In this document: piece after piece, positions 9,227 through 18,273 of the stretch | How the letters are laid out: each line of letters opens with the position of its first letter | Numbering within the stretch: position 1 is the first letter of the stretch | From: Candidatus Cloacimonadota bacterium | GTDB lineage: Bacteria; Cloacimonadota; Cloacimonadia; Cloacimonadales; Cloacimonadaceae | Length of the DNA: 40,278 nucleotides | Direction: 5' to 3' | Assembly: GCA_023228125.1 (NCBI GenBank) | Contig: JALOBT010000023.1 | Coordinates: 1 to 40,278 of the forward strand | Made by a program: the position numbers and the translations under genes | The notes under the pieces: generated by a model | The model's input: only the letters and a program-made list of their open reading frames with translations | What the model was told of the DNA's origin: nothing | The model's database searches: none

Positions 9227-12048
9227 TGACATTCTCAGAAACACTGAATTTTGTAGCCATAGATATTGAAACCACAGGGCTTTCGGAGCAGCGGGACGAG
9301 ATCATCGAAATCGCTGCGGTGAGATTCGCCAAAGGCAAAGCAGCAGAGAGATTTGTGAGCTTGGTGAAGCCGCGGGGCAAGGTGCCCAAATTCATCCAGC
9401 AGCTCACCCATATTTCGCCGGCTGAGCTCAAGGACGCGCCAGACATCAAGGACGTGCTTCACAAGCTCAAAGACTTTGTGGGCAAAGACACTTTGCTGGG
9501 GCATAATGTGGGCTTTGACACCGGTTTTATCAATCATAATTTTGCCCTGATCGGCGAATTTCCCTTGCTGAATAACTCATGGGATACTGTCGAGCTTTCC
9601 CGCATCTATCTGCCCTTTGTGGCAAATCACAAACTGGGCACGATGGTGCAGCATTTTGGCATCCCCTTGGAAAATGCCCATCGGGCAGACGCAGATGCCG
9701 AGGCCACAGGAGAGCTCCTAATTGCTTTGGCAGAGCATATTAGCAAGCACTACAGCATGGTGGTGAATGCGCGGATTTTGTCTTATTTGACGATGGCGCA
9801 AATGCAGAGCCTTAGCTTTATCGAAGAACTCATCCGCTTTCAACGCCAAAATGCGATCTCGGCACCGCCCTCGGCCAAGCTGGAAAGTCCCTATTTCAAT
9901 GTGATCGACAATACCCTCCCTGCTGCTCAAAATCCCAAGCTGGATGCAGTATTCTCTGAAGATGGGCTTTTTGCTGAGCGCTTTCCAAATTTTGAATACA
10001 GGGCCGGACAGCTTCAGATGGCAGAGGCGGTATCGCAGGCCTTTGCCAGGGAAGAACATCTGGTGGTGGAAGCTGGCACCGGCGTGGGCAAGTCTTTCGC
10101 CTATCTGGTTCCTTCTCTGGAGTTTGCGCATCGTAATAAAGACCGGGTAGTGGTTTCCACAAATACCAAGAATCTGCAAGAACAGCTTTTTTACAAAGAC
10201 CTGCCGCAATTGGCAAAGATTCTTCCCGTTCCTTTTAAGGCAGTACTCATCAAGGGCCGGGAGAATTACATCTGTGAACGCCGCTGGGAAGAGCTGCTCT
10301 CTCAAAGCGGCAGAGAGCTCTCCACCTGGGACGCGGAGGCATTGCTCTATCTTTACATTTGGAAGCTGCATACCAAGACCGGGGATATCTCGGAAAATTC
10401 CAGCTTCGATCGCTCCCGCTTCAGCATCAGTTGGCGTAAAGTCTGCTCAGACCGCTATCTTTGCGGCGGCCGCAAGTGTCCGAATTATCGTAGCTGCCAT
10501 GTGATGAGCCTGCGCAAAGAGATCGAAAACGCCTCCGTGGTGGTGGCAAATCACGCGCTGCTCCTGGCCGATATGCGCATGGAAAATAGCACCCTGGGAG
10601 AGTACAAATATCTGGTGATAGACGAGGCGCACAACCTCATGGCTTCGGCCTCAAAGCATCTTGGCTCCAGCCTTTCTTATGCGGATGTATCCATACTTTT
10701 CAATCAAATCGCCAGCTCCTCCCGCCGGCGCAAAACTGACTTTATCAGCAATCTGCAAAAGGCTTTGGACAAAAGTGCTCTCAGCGAGCAGAAGAAAGAG
10801 CAGTGCGCTTCCCTGGCCAAACGCCTGGAGCAGTTGATCTCAGATAGTCGCAATCTGGTGACGGATATCTTCAATCTGGCTGGTGCCAAATGCGATGCTG
10901 CCGATAGTTACAATAAACTCCGCATCAAGGCTGTGGCCGAGGTGCCGGAAATATATGAGCTTTTGAAGACTTTCAGCCTGGCCTTCAAAGAGATTCTCAA
11001 GGCAGCCGTGGCTCTGGAAAATGTGATTAGCTCCCTGGAAGCCAAGCAGATGCCGGCCTACGATCAGCATCTGGAAGGTATTTCCGCCTTTGTAATGCGC
11101 CTCTCAGAAATGGAAGGCGTCCTGCTGAGTATCCTGAATCCTGATTTGAATAATTTCGCCTTGTGGATCGAGAATCCCAGCCGGCCGGACCGCAATTCCC
11201 CCTCCTCCGTCCTGAATTACGCGCCTATCGAAGTGAATACCTTCCTTACCAAGATGCTCTATAAGCAGATTCCGTCCATCGTCTTTACTTCCGCCACTTT
11301 GGCGCTCAGAGGTTCGTTCAAATACTTTTTGGCTCAATCTGGACTTGATCTTATGGAGGATAAGCAGGTGGTCTGCCGCATCGTGGATTCCCCTTTTGAC
11401 TACGATACCCAATCCAAGCTCCTCATCACCAGCTTCCTGCCGGAGCCCAAGGATAGATTCTTCCACACACAAGCCATCGCCTGTTTGAAACAAATACTGG
11501 CGACTACCGATGTGGGAACCATGGCACTCTTTACGGCCTATCGGGATCTGGATGCGGCCTACGATCAGGTTTCTGACGATATGTTTTATGCCAAGCGGCC
11601 TTTCTTTGCCCAAGGTAAAGGCGGCAGCCGCAGCAGCATCTTGGAAGAGTTTAAAAAAGCCAAAAACGCCGTGCTCCTGGGCACCTCCTCTTTTTGGGAA
11701 GGGGTGGATGTGCAGGGAGAATCGCTCTCGCTTTTGATCCTCTACAAGATTCCCTTCCAAGTGCCCTCAGAGCCTTTGGTGGAGGCTTATATAGACAAGC
11801 TGGAGCGGGAGCAGAAAGACTCCTTTATGCATTATATGTTGCCCAACGCTTTGCTGAAACTGCGTCAAGGTTTTGGCCGCCTGATTCGCTCCAAGACCGA
11901 TCGCGGCATCGTGCTCATCATGGACAGCCGCGTGAGTAAGAAACGCTATGGCAGTTACTTCAAAGAGATTCTGCCCGGCAAACATCTGGAGCTAAAAGAT
12001 GAACTCCAGCTCATCACTGAGATAACGAGGTTCTTTTCACAGCTATGA
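9226..12048 (+). CDS. dinG: DinG-family helicase with N-terminal DEDD exonuclease domain
   Basis: This 940-residue protein has a DnaQ-like 3'-5' exonuclease domain (residues 9-170; AIDIETTG with Asp13 and Glu15, HNVGFDTGF, and the closing HRADADAEAT) followed by an XPD/DinG-type superfamily 2 helicase. The helicase shows Walker A EAGTGVGKS (about 282-290), the DEAH box at 466-469, and the C-terminal LRQGFGRLIRS motif VI. Iron-sulfur cysteines are probably C350, C407 or C413, C418 and C424. This exonuclease-DinG fusion resembles the Firmicute DinG/CasG form. It likely unwinds and trims damaged or stalled DNA; whether both activities are present is inferred from intact motifs. Its start overlaps the regulator's stop by one base and its stop overlaps murB by four, so it is translated from a shared message. 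Confidence 0.93.
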   Translation: MTFSETLNFVAIDIETTGLSEQRDEIIEIAAVRFAKGKAAERFVSLVKPRGKVPKFIQQLTHISPAELKDAPDIKDVLHKLKDFVGKDTLLGHNVGFDTGFINHNFALIGEFPLLNNSWDTVELSRIYLPFVANHKLGTMVQHFGIPLENAHRADADAEATGELLIALAEHISKHYSMVVNARILSYLTMAQMQSLSFIEELIRFQRQNAISAPPSAKLESPYFNVIDNTLPAAQNPKLDAVFSEDGLFAERFPNFEYRAGQLQMAEAVSQAFAREEHLVVEAGTGVGKSFAYLVPSLEFAHRNKDRVVVSTNTKNLQEQLFYKDLPQLAKILPVPFKAVLIKGRENYICERRWEELLSQSGRELSTWDAEALLYLYIWKLHTKTGDISENSSFDRSRFSISWRKVCSDRYLCGGRKCPNYRSCHVMSLRKEIENASVVVANHALLLADMRMENSTLGEYKYLVIDEAHNLMASASKHLGSSLSYADVSILFNQIASSSRRRKTDFISNLQKALDKSALSEQKKEQCASLAKRLEQLISDSRNLVTDIFNLAGAKCDAADSYNKLRIKAVAEVPEIYELLKTFSLAFKEILKAAVALENVISSLEAKQMPAYDQHLEGISAFVMRLSEMEGVLLSILNPDLNNFALWIENPSRPDRNSPSSVLNYAPIEVNTFLTKMLYKQIPSIVFTSATLALRGSFKYFLAQSGLDLMEDKQVVCRIVDSPFDYDTQSKLLITSFLPEPKDRFFHTQAIACLKQILATTDVGTMALFTAYRDLDAAYDQVSDDMFYAKRPFFAQGKGGSRSSILEEFKKAKNAVLLGTSSFWEGVDVQGESLSLLILYKIPFQVPSEPLVEAYIDKLEREQKDSFMHYMLPNALLKLRQGFGRLIRSKTDRGIVLIMDSRVSKKRYGSYFKEILPGKHLELKDELQLITEITRFFSQL

Positions 12049-12974
12049 AACGCGATTTTCAAGACCAATTTCCGCTGCTTTATGAAAGCGGGCGTCTGCT
12101 CTTTGATCAGCCTTTGGCACAGCGCAGCAGCTTCAAGATTGGAGGCCCGGCGGATGTGCTGGCTCTTCCTAATACTCAAAAGGAGCTGATCGCACTGCTT
12201 ACTTATGCACTGCAAAAGCAAATCCCCTATTTCATCCTGGGCAAAGGGACCAATCTGCTCATCTCAGACAAGGGCATCCGTGGCCTGGTGATAGGCATGG
12301 AAGGCTTCCAGAAGATCACCCGGGATGAGAACTACGTCTCCGCTTTTGCAGGCGTAAAGCTAAGGCACTTATGTGAATTTGCTCAACAAGAAGGCCTGGC
12401 CGGGCTGGAATTTGCCCATGGCATTCCCGGCTCTGTAGGCGGTGCTGTTTTTATGAATGCGGGAGCCTATGGCGGAGAAATCAAAGACCGGCTCTATTGC
12501 AGCAAATGCCTGATTCCGGAGCTGGAGCATTTGACAGGCTCCGATCCCATCTTGCATCTCACAGCAGAGCAGCATGACTTTTCCTACCGCATGAGTGCTC
12601 TGCAGACCCGTGGCCTCATCCACCTGAGTTCTGTCTTCCGTCTCTTTGAAGATGAGCCTTCTGCCATCAAAGCCCGCATGAAAGAGATTGAACAAAAGCG
12701 CTGGGAAAAGCAGCCCATGGATCTGCCCAGCGGAGGTTCGGTCTTCAAACGTCCCCAGGGGCATTTCACCGGTAAACTGGTGGAGGATTGCGGTCTGAAG
12801 GGACACAGAATCGGCGGTGCAGCCATTTCAGACAAGCATTGCGGCTTTATCGTGAATCTGGGGCAGGCCAGCGCACAGGATGTATTGGAGCTCATTAAGT
12901 TCATCCAGAAAACCGTGTATGAACGCTATCAGGTTACTTTGGAAACCGAGATCAGGCTGATAGGGGAGAGGTGA
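12045..12974 (+). CDS. murB: UDP-N-acetylmuramate dehydrogenase MurB
   Basis: MurB reduces UDP-N-acetylglucosamine enolpyruvate with NADPH and bound FAD in the cytoplasm, the second committed step of peptidoglycan precursor synthesis. The 309-residue protein shows the FAD-binding SSFKIGGPAD (28-37) and LGKGTNLL (65-72), the HGIPGSVGGAVFMNAGAYGG core (125-144), the catalytic Arg in FSYRMS (Arg182), the proton-donor Ser in PSGGSVFKRP (Ser232) and a terminal Glu in TLETEIRL. Length and motifs fit a complete type II enzyme. The ATG overlaps the dinG stop as ATGA. The gene ends by overlapping a GTG-started permease gene. The link between cell-wall synthesis and its neighbours is not obvious and may only reflect operon packing. 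Confidence 0.96.
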   Translation: MKRDFQDQFPLLYESGRLLFDQPLAQRSSFKIGGPADVLALPNTQKELIALLTYALQKQIPYFILGKGTNLLISDKGIRGLVIGMEGFQKITRDENYVSAFAGVKLRHLCEFAQQEGLAGLEFAHGIPGSVGGAVFMNAGAYGGEIKDRLYCSKCLIPELEHLTGSDPILHLTAEQHDFSYRMSALQTRGLIHLSSVFRLFEDEPSAIKARMKEIEQKRWEKQPMDLPSGGSVFKRPQGHFTGKLVEDCGLKGHRIGGAAISDKHCGFIVNLGQASAQDVLELIKFIQKTVYERYQVTLETEIRLIGER

Positions 12975-13747
12975 AAAACAAGCTGCTGCCTCTGGGACTG
13001 TTTGTCGTTTTGATCCTGCTCTGGCAGTGGCTGAGTGCGCGGGCGGTAATCGCTTTTTGGATAGTGCCTGCGCCCCTGGATGTGCTGAAGGTCTTTACCC
13101 AAAGGAGCGATCTCATCTGGCATCATCTTCAGCCCACACTGCTGGCGGCGGTTACAGGCCTTTTGGTAAGCATCGTGATCGGCTCGCTCACCGCGATTCT
13201 AATGGACGCCTCCAAACTCTTCAAACAGCTCATCTATCCCTATCTGGTGATCTCGCAGACAGTTCCGGTGATCGCTGTGGCTCCTCTGATCATCATCTGG
13301 TTTGGTTATGGCGTTTCTGCCAAGATATTTATGGTGATCCTGATGTGCTTTTTCCCCATTACCTTGGGCTTGTTTGAAGGTTTTCAAGGGGTGCCAGTGG
13401 AGCAGATCAGGCTCATGAAGGCCATGGGTGCATCACGATACAAGTGCTTCCGCTATTTGAAATTGCCCGCCAGCCTGCCAGGATTTTTCACCGGCCTCAA
13501 ACTCGCGGCCACCTATAGCGTGATGGGTGCTGTGATCGGTGAATGGCTGGGAGGTTCTGCCGGATTGGGGATATACATGACCCGTGCCACCAAGTCTTTT
13601 CAAACTGCCGATGTCTTTGCCGTAATCTTGGTGATCATCGTGCTTTCCATGGCTCTATTTGGGCTGGTAGCAGCTTTGGACCGCTTTTTCCTGAGCTGGC
13701 GCTATCGGCATCAGGATGAGTACATCGAGCCCAAAAGATTACCATGA
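12971..13747 (+). CDS. ABC transporter permease, NitT/TauT/thiamine-precursor type
   Basis: A 258-residue inner-membrane protein with about six hydrophobic segments and the BPD permease EAA loop, seen as EQIRLMKAMGASRYKCFRYLK. It continues into LPASLPGFFTGLKLAATYSV and GEWLGGSAGLGIYM, features shared by SsuC/TauC/NrtB permeases and HMP/thiamine-precursor permeases. The start is GTG at 12971, which overlaps the murB stop as GTGA. Neither an ATP-binding subunit nor a substrate-binding protein is in this window, so the substrate cannot be named and partners must be encoded elsewhere. It is the last gene of this operon; a strong hairpin follows at 13789. Confidence 0.88.
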   Translation: MKNKLLPLGLFVVLILLWQWLSARAVIAFWIVPAPLDVLKVFTQRSDLIWHHLQPTLLAAVTGLLVSIVIGSLTAILMDASKLFKQLIYPYLVISQTVPVIAVAPLIIIWFGYGVSAKIFMVILMCFFPITLGLFEGFQGVPVEQIRLMKAMGASRYKCFRYLKLPASLPGFFTGLKLAATYSVMGAVIGEWLGGSAGLGIYMTRATKSFQTADVFAVILVIIVLSMALFGLVAALDRFFLSWRYRHQDEYIEPKRLP

Positions 13748-13788
13748 TTTGCTAAAGCATAAGCTCAAAGCCCTATCATGATAAAGAA

Positions 13789-13813
13789 AAACCCGGGATT
13801 TTAGCCCGGGTTT
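13789..13813. terminator. Bidirectional terminator between converging genes
   Basis: AAACCCGGG, a 7-base loop ATTTTAG, then CCCGGGTTT form a perfect 9-bp stem with A-rich and T-rich flanks. It lies between the plus-strand permease stop (13747) and the minus-strand secreted protein stop (13835), so it can end both transcripts. Confidence 0.85.
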
Positions 13814-13834
13814 ATTACATAGATGAAGGCGGTT

Positions 13835-15127
13835 TTATTTCACGCGGATTACCTTGCTCACAGCAGAGGCTTTATCCTGCTTTGCTCTGATGAAGTAAAT
13901 GCCATTTGCACTATCTCTTCCTATGGAATCTTTGCCATCCCAGATGAGCTTATCCAGGCCCGTAAATTTTCTAATCAATTGCCCACGGCTATTGTATATG
14001 CTGATCTGGGGAGTAGTCCCAGATTTTGCAGTGGTGCTGATGTTCAGACTTCCGGAAAAGGGCATGGGCCAGGCTGTGATCTGGAGGGCCGGGCTCAGGT
14101 CTTGCACAAGGTCATCGTTGGATACAAAGCTATCCCAGAAGTATTCCGTCTTTGATTCATCCTCCCAGGTGCCAGTATAATCGCTCTGCATGACGCTGCT
14201 GGCCATATTGCCATTTGCATCGTAATCATAGAAGGTCTTATCTTCGGTGACCCACTGATCTGCTTGCCAATAATCATCGTCCTGGCGGATTCTGCGCAAG
14301 GATCCATCATATTCCCATACAGTCCGATAATCCGGGGTCCAATCTTCGTTTTCCCACAAATAGCTGGTTTCGGAGCTTATCATCATGGGCATATCCCAAA
14401 TCATCAGAGAAAAGATGGAACCAAACATATTGGAAAAGTAGCTTATGATATCAGCCCCAGTGGAATTATCCTGAGGGTGATAGACGGTGTCAGTCTTACT
14501 ATCCAGAACCCAATTTGTGGAATCCGGGGATTCATAATAAAGTCCCTGGGTAAACCTGCCAGAGCTATCGTAACTGAAGGTGCTGTGAGAAAAGTAATCG
14601 CCGGTTTCCTCATCATTTTCCCAAGAGTAGATCTCAAATTCGGTATTTGGCCCATATACAAAATGTTCCCTCATCACAGGAACCCAGGTCTGCATATCCT
14701 CGAAGTCTATATTGAACATATTGTAGTGGATAATGCGGTTTTGCGCATCAAAAAAAGCTTCAGAACGAAAGAACGGGACAGTCTCAAAGCCAAAGTTCAT
14801 CATCATCATGCTGCTTGTAACCATTCCAGCAGCATTGTACTCATTGTAGATATATTGTACTGGAGCACTCCAGCTACCTTCTTCCCACATATGCATAGTT
14901 ATTGAATCAGGCTGGGCCGGGTGGCTATCAGAGTAATAAAGCATGGATTTTGCAGATGGGACCCAAGCCCCTTCCTCAAAATCACTGCTGATCTGATGTG
15001 AAAGCCGATAATCGCGACTTGGCGATTTTGGAAAGTTGTTACCAAGCTGCTGAATCCTGTCCAGCAAGCCAGCGTGCGCTAAGAAAGGTAGTAAAACTAC
15101 CATAAGTAAGGTATATATTTGTTTCAT
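13835..15127 (-). CDS. Secreted YD-like repeat protein with C-terminal T9SS-type sorting tail
   Basis: The 430-residue product starts with a signal peptide (hydrophobic stretch then AHAGL near residue 18). The body repeats a tyrosine/tryptophan-rich pattern of the YD type, seen as FSYDSSGRFTQG, WEYDGSLRRIRQ and YDYDANGNMASS with intervening W..Y blocks. The last 85 residues form a FlgD-Ig/Por-secretion-like tail: PMPFSGSLNIS, ISIYNSRGQLIRKF, WDGKDSIGRDSANGIYFI and a final SKVIRVK. Such tails direct proteins through the type IX system in FCB-group bacteria. It is probably surface-anchored or released; its ligand is unknown. A possible promoter sits at 15161-15189. It converges on the permease gene through a shared terminator. 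Confidence 0.88.
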   Translation of the reverse strand: MKQIYTLLMVVLLPFLAHAGLLDRIQQLGNNFPKSPSRDYRLSHQISSDFEEGAWVPSAKSMLYYSDSHPAQPDSITMHMWEEGSWSAPVQYIYNEYNAAGMVTSSMMMMNFGFETVPFFRSEAFFDAQNRIIHYNMFNIDFEDMQTWVPVMREHFVYGPNTEFEIYSWENDEETGDYFSHSTFSYDSSGRFTQGLYYESPDSTNWVLDSKTDTVYHPQDNSTGADIISYFSNMFGSIFSLMIWDMPMMISSETSYLWENEDWTPDYRTVWEYDGSLRRIRQDDDYWQADQWVTEDKTFYDYDANGNMASSVMQSDYTGTWEDESKTEYFWDSFVSNDDLVQDLSPALQITAWPMPFSGSLNISTTAKSGTTPQISIYNSRGQLIRKFTGLDKLIWDGKDSIGRDSANGIYFIRAKQDKASAVSKVIRVK

Positions 15128-15160
15128 TTCACAGCTCTATTCTTTTTATTTAAGATGAAT

Positions 15161-15189
15161 AAGATAATCGCAACATCGTGTTTATGCAA
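15161..15189 (-). promoter_or_regulatory. Possible sigma70-type promoter of the YD-repeat protein gene
   Basis: Read on the minus strand: TTGCAT (15189-15184), a 17-base spacer, then TATCTT (15166-15161), about 34 bases before the ATG at 15127. Both hexamers deviate from consensus, so this is a candidate only. Confidence 0.35.
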
Positions 15190-15552
15190 GTCCAATTAAT
15201 TCAGTGGGAGTTTAGCGGGGGAGACGCTACTTGATAGATTATTATGTTTGCAATACATTGCGCCCCAGTATTATCAGTGGAGTTCATCATGCAGTACTAC
15301 TGCCATTTAGCTCGATGTCTCCTGTGCCGAAACCAGTTTTTATCTTCAGTCCCAGATGCTCAGGTATATTGCCGCTTACTTTGTAATGATATCCAGGCTC
15401 ATATCGCTGCTTGCCTGTCCTTGCAATTTAGCTGAAAGCGCTCCACCCTGAATCTCGCTCAAGAGATTTCCCTTGACTCTTTACCATTAGCTTTGTTTTC
15501 TGACATAAAATAACGAAGTGACCGGATCAGATTGTATTTGAAGAGGATAATG
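15190..15552. other. Intergenic region between divergent secreted-protein genes
   Basis: No convincing gene. A 63-codon cysteine-rich frame at 15244-15435 has no clear ribosome site or recognisable motif. A small hairpin, AATCTC-GCTCAA-GAGATT, lies at 15451-15468. TAAAAT at 15506-15511 could be a -10 box for the plus-strand gene, with no good -35. Confidence 0.5.
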
Positions 15553-17751
15553 ATGAAACACTATATCTTGTATCTATTGGCTTTTTGCCTGATTCCCCTG
15601 CATGCTTTTCACAGTGAGCCCTTTCCCTTGGGCACCTATTCGTATCTGCAAAACGACAAACGTTTTTTCTCTGAGCATCGTGCTGAATTGATCGCCTATA
15701 TGCAGGAACTGAGCTTTAACATAAACATAATAGAAACCACCAATAGTGACAGCGATTTAAGCTCATTATTACAGGCTCTGAACCTGGCAAAGCTGGATGC
15801 AGTGCTTACGGACAAGCAGTGGAGCAACGATCCCCAAGACCCTCGCCGCTTTAGCTTAGTCCCTCTGGCCACCAGCAACTACCAACGCTTTGAGGCCGAA
15901 TTTACCGACAAACGTGAGGTGAAAAAAGGGGATAATCTCGATCCTAAATTCTGGTATGGAAATAGCAAGATTATCAAGCGAACCGGCCAGGTTGTCAAAG
16001 ACCCCAAGGCCTCTTATGAACACGCCTGGCAGGTGAAAAGAGAGGAGGACAAAGCCGGTTGGGCTTATACCGATATCACCATGCGCTGGCCAGATAACAC
16101 GGGAAAGACGGTCAAACTTTATGACGAAATCCGTTTTCATAAAAGGCATCTGGAAGCCAAAAGCGATACAGATTCTCTCTATTTTACCTATCGGATCAAG
16201 CTTGCAAACCTTGCTCCTGACTTGTCTGATGATACTCCGCTTCTGAGTTTTCAGCTTTATGGTTATGAGGGTGGCAAGCGTGAATTTGGCCAGAAAATAG
16301 TAGCTGCCAAGAGTGCAAAAGGCCAGAAAGAAGAGCGCAGCTATTTTTATCTTAGCGATTTCAAAGCTATGGGCAGCCCCCAAGCTTATGTCGATCTGCC
16401 CTTTGCGATCAGCTATAACGATCTTAGAGCCAGCCAGATCATGACCGATGATTGGGACAATAATCCCGAAACCCCAGGGCACTGGTGGTGGTACGTCTTC
16501 CGGCATTTCGCCCCGGGCCTGTATTGGCATGGAAATTGTGATCTCAGCCTGGATTACATAGATCTGGAAGATGCCATTCATCGAGATTTGCGCCAGAATT
16601 TTGCTTTCTATAAGAAGGGAATCAATGAGCGCCTCAAAGCCCATCGTGCCCTCCCCGGCGGTAATGTGATCCGTTTTGCCTACGGTATGGACGAACCTTT
16701 TCAGACCCATCTTTCCTCTTTCAAGCTGATTCAAAGCATGATCGAGGAAGACAATCCTCAGCTCTGTGCGGCCACCTATGATATCTCCCACCGTGTATTT
16801 AAGCTCGATAACAAAGACAATTGGTGGAATTTTCCCGAGCTTACCAGAGAGCTCGCTCAGCCCGAGATAATGATGCCAGATGTCTATCCCATCCAGCCTG
16901 GGATTTTGTACAATCCTGGTGCTGGGGAAAACTTTTATCAAAACGTGCTGGATCACCGCCTGCTCAAGGGCTATAGAGAAAGCCAGCATTATGCCTCGCA
17001 AGACTCAGGGCGCAAGTTTTATCCTGTGGTTCAGGTTTTTGGATACTGGAGCGGTTCGCGCTGGTGGTCCTGGGTTCTGCCTCCTCAGGCCACGCAAAAG
17101 GCCCTGCTATTTTTGCCCTTATGCTATGGTGCCCAGGGCTTGTATCAATTTCAATTACAGGGCTTTGTGGACTCCGCCGATGCAGGATATTACGCTCCCC
17201 TTATCGCTATAAATTCTAAAGATATCCAGAAAGTGGATTACATATATGATGTGGTGAAAGAAGTCAATCCCCGCGTTTTGAGCTTCGGCGAAAAACTGCT
17301 TGATTGGGATTGGTTGGGAGCCACCACTGTGATGCCTTATAGCAATTATCCAAAATTGGATTATGCCGATAGCGGTATCCGTAAATTGCGGGTGGTAGAG
17401 GCTTGCAATGGCAGCTACGAAGGTTATGTCGAAACCGGTCTGTATGCTCAGGCTTCCGGTGAATATGCTATCTATGTGGTAAACCGCCGTAGCAATGAAT
17501 TTCATCCAAAAATGAAATATCCCACTCCGGATTTTGTCTCCCCGGAAGATTATCCCAAGGCCTACAGCGAATTTGAGCCGCAGACCTTCAAAGTTACCTT
17601 TGACAAAAATATCCAGCATCCGGCACTTTTGGATCTGGAGAGCAAAGAGCTCTATAAGGCTAAGAGACACAGTGTTAAGATTAGAATCCCCGCAGGAGAA
17701 GCCAAACTGCTCAAGGTGGTGGATTGGAAAGCTTTGAAGGTTGGGGATTAA
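15553..17751 (+). CDS. Secreted glycoside-hydrolase-like (TIM-barrel-like) protein
   Basis: The 732-residue protein begins with a clear signal peptide (hydrophobic core YILYLLAFCLIPLHAF). The start chosen at 15553 has AAGAGG six bases upstream; an ATG at 15550 and a TTG at 15532 are also in frame. The N-terminal half is a beta-rich region with many aromatic and acidic residues (near 120-300). The second half (about 370-600) looks like a sugar-hydrolase barrel: a GMDEPF motif that could hold the acid/base, MMPDVYPI, GYWSGSRWWSWVLPP and GAQGLYQFQLQGF. A small beta domain ends the protein. I cannot name a CAZy family. No type IX sorting tail is present, unlike both secreted neighbours. Role in carbohydrate degradation is inferred. 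Confidence 0.75.
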   Translation: MKHYILYLLAFCLIPLHAFHSEPFPLGTYSYLQNDKRFFSEHRAELIAYMQELSFNINIIETTNSDSDLSSLLQALNLAKLDAVLTDKQWSNDPQDPRRFSLVPLATSNYQRFEAEFTDKREVKKGDNLDPKFWYGNSKIIKRTGQVVKDPKASYEHAWQVKREEDKAGWAYTDITMRWPDNTGKTVKLYDEIRFHKRHLEAKSDTDSLYFTYRIKLANLAPDLSDDTPLLSFQLYGYEGGKREFGQKIVAAKSAKGQKEERSYFYLSDFKAMGSPQAYVDLPFAISYNDLRASQIMTDDWDNNPETPGHWWWYVFRHFAPGLYWHGNCDLSLDYIDLEDAIHRDLRQNFAFYKKGINERLKAHRALPGGNVIRFAYGMDEPFQTHLSSFKLIQSMIEEDNPQLCAATYDISHRVFKLDNKDNWWNFPELTRELAQPEIMMPDVYPIQPGILYNPGAGENFYQNVLDHRLLKGYRESQHYASQDSGRKFYPVVQVFGYWSGSRWWSWVLPPQATQKALLFLPLCYGAQGLYQFQLQGFVDSADAGYYAPLIAINSKDIQKVDYIYDVVKEVNPRVLSFGEKLLDWDWLGATTVMPYSNYPKLDYADSGIRKLRVVEACNGSYEGYVETGLYAQASGEYAIYVVNRRSNEFHPKMKYPTPDFVSPEDYPKAYSEFEPQTFKVTFDKNIQHPALLDLESKELYKAKRHSVKIRIPAGEAKLLKVVDWKALKVGD

Positions 17752-18034
17752 ACGAATGCAGGTGTCCATCAAACCAGCCCATAGTATCTTGAATAGCTAC
17801 GTGCAGTTCCCAGAAACTATAATTTTCAGGAACCTGTATCCTGCGCCAAATAGAGAGTTTGCTATCCTTTAAGCTAATCTTGAACTGGTACACATTATTA
17901 AAGCTCAACGCGCTGTTTTGACTGCATATTATCATCAAAGAAGCCATACTGAAGCCATCTCGCACAACGGCATAGATTACATGGTCTTTAAGGCTTTTAC
18001 TGTAGCTAACTACTTTCTTTGCATAACGCTTCAT
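17711..18034 (-). pseudogene. Truncated plasmid pRiA4b ORF-3-like protein
   Basis: A 107-residue frame preceded by a good ribosome site (GAGGAG before ATAATG). Residues 48-94 match the start of the pRiA4b ORF-3-like fold: VYQFKISLKDSKLSIWRRI, then ELHVAIQDTMGWFDGHLHSF. Intact members continue well past this point with a further acidic and beta-rich part; here homology stops at the junction with the opposite-strand hydrolase gene, and the last 14 residues overlap its 3' end. The N-terminal 45 residues do not resemble the family. I read it as a remnant cut by rearrangement, though it could still be translated. These genes are common in plasmids and mobile regions. Confidence 0.6.
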
Positions 18035-18127
18035 TATTTCTCCTCACTTTAGTTGTCAACCAAAATCAAAACCAAAATCAGGAAACACCATATGTATTTG
18101 ATCCTTTCTCCCTCTTTCCAGGGCGTC

Positions 18128-18200
18128 GATCATGTCTTTATCTACCCTTAATCAAGCGTTAAGAGTTAACGCTTGATTAAGGGTAGATTAAGATGTGATC
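18128..18200. repeat. 73-bp near-perfect inverted repeat
   Basis: Two 35-base arms flank a 3-base centre (GAG, 18163-18165). The inner 23 bases (18140-18162 and 18166-18188) are perfectly complementary and centre on GCGTTAA-GAG-TTAACGC. The outer 12 contain three mismatches, two of which are G-U compatible in RNA. It lacks a flanking T-run in either direction, so it is not a typical terminator. It could be a palindromic mobile element, a replication or recombination structure, or a very stable RNA hairpin. Confidence 0.9.
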
Positions 18201-18273
18201 AAGTGGCTCGAATGAGTAAGGAGAACCCCAGAATGCTGCTTTATCCGGGGGATGAAAAAGACTCTCTTGCAAA

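Noticed and set aside
14264..14905. 213-codon plus-strand frame opposite the YD-repeat secreted protein gene
   Set aside because: The minus-strand product has a signal peptide, repeats and a sorting tail; the opposite frame has none.
15244..15435. 63-codon cysteine-rich frame in an intergenic region
   Set aside because: No ribosome site, no recognisable motif, and composition unlike the neighbouring proteins; probably chance.
15856..17001. 381-codon opposite-strand frame inside the hydrolase-like gene
   Set aside because: Shadow frame. The plus-strand product has a signal peptide and protein-like composition; the antisense product has no recognisable domain.
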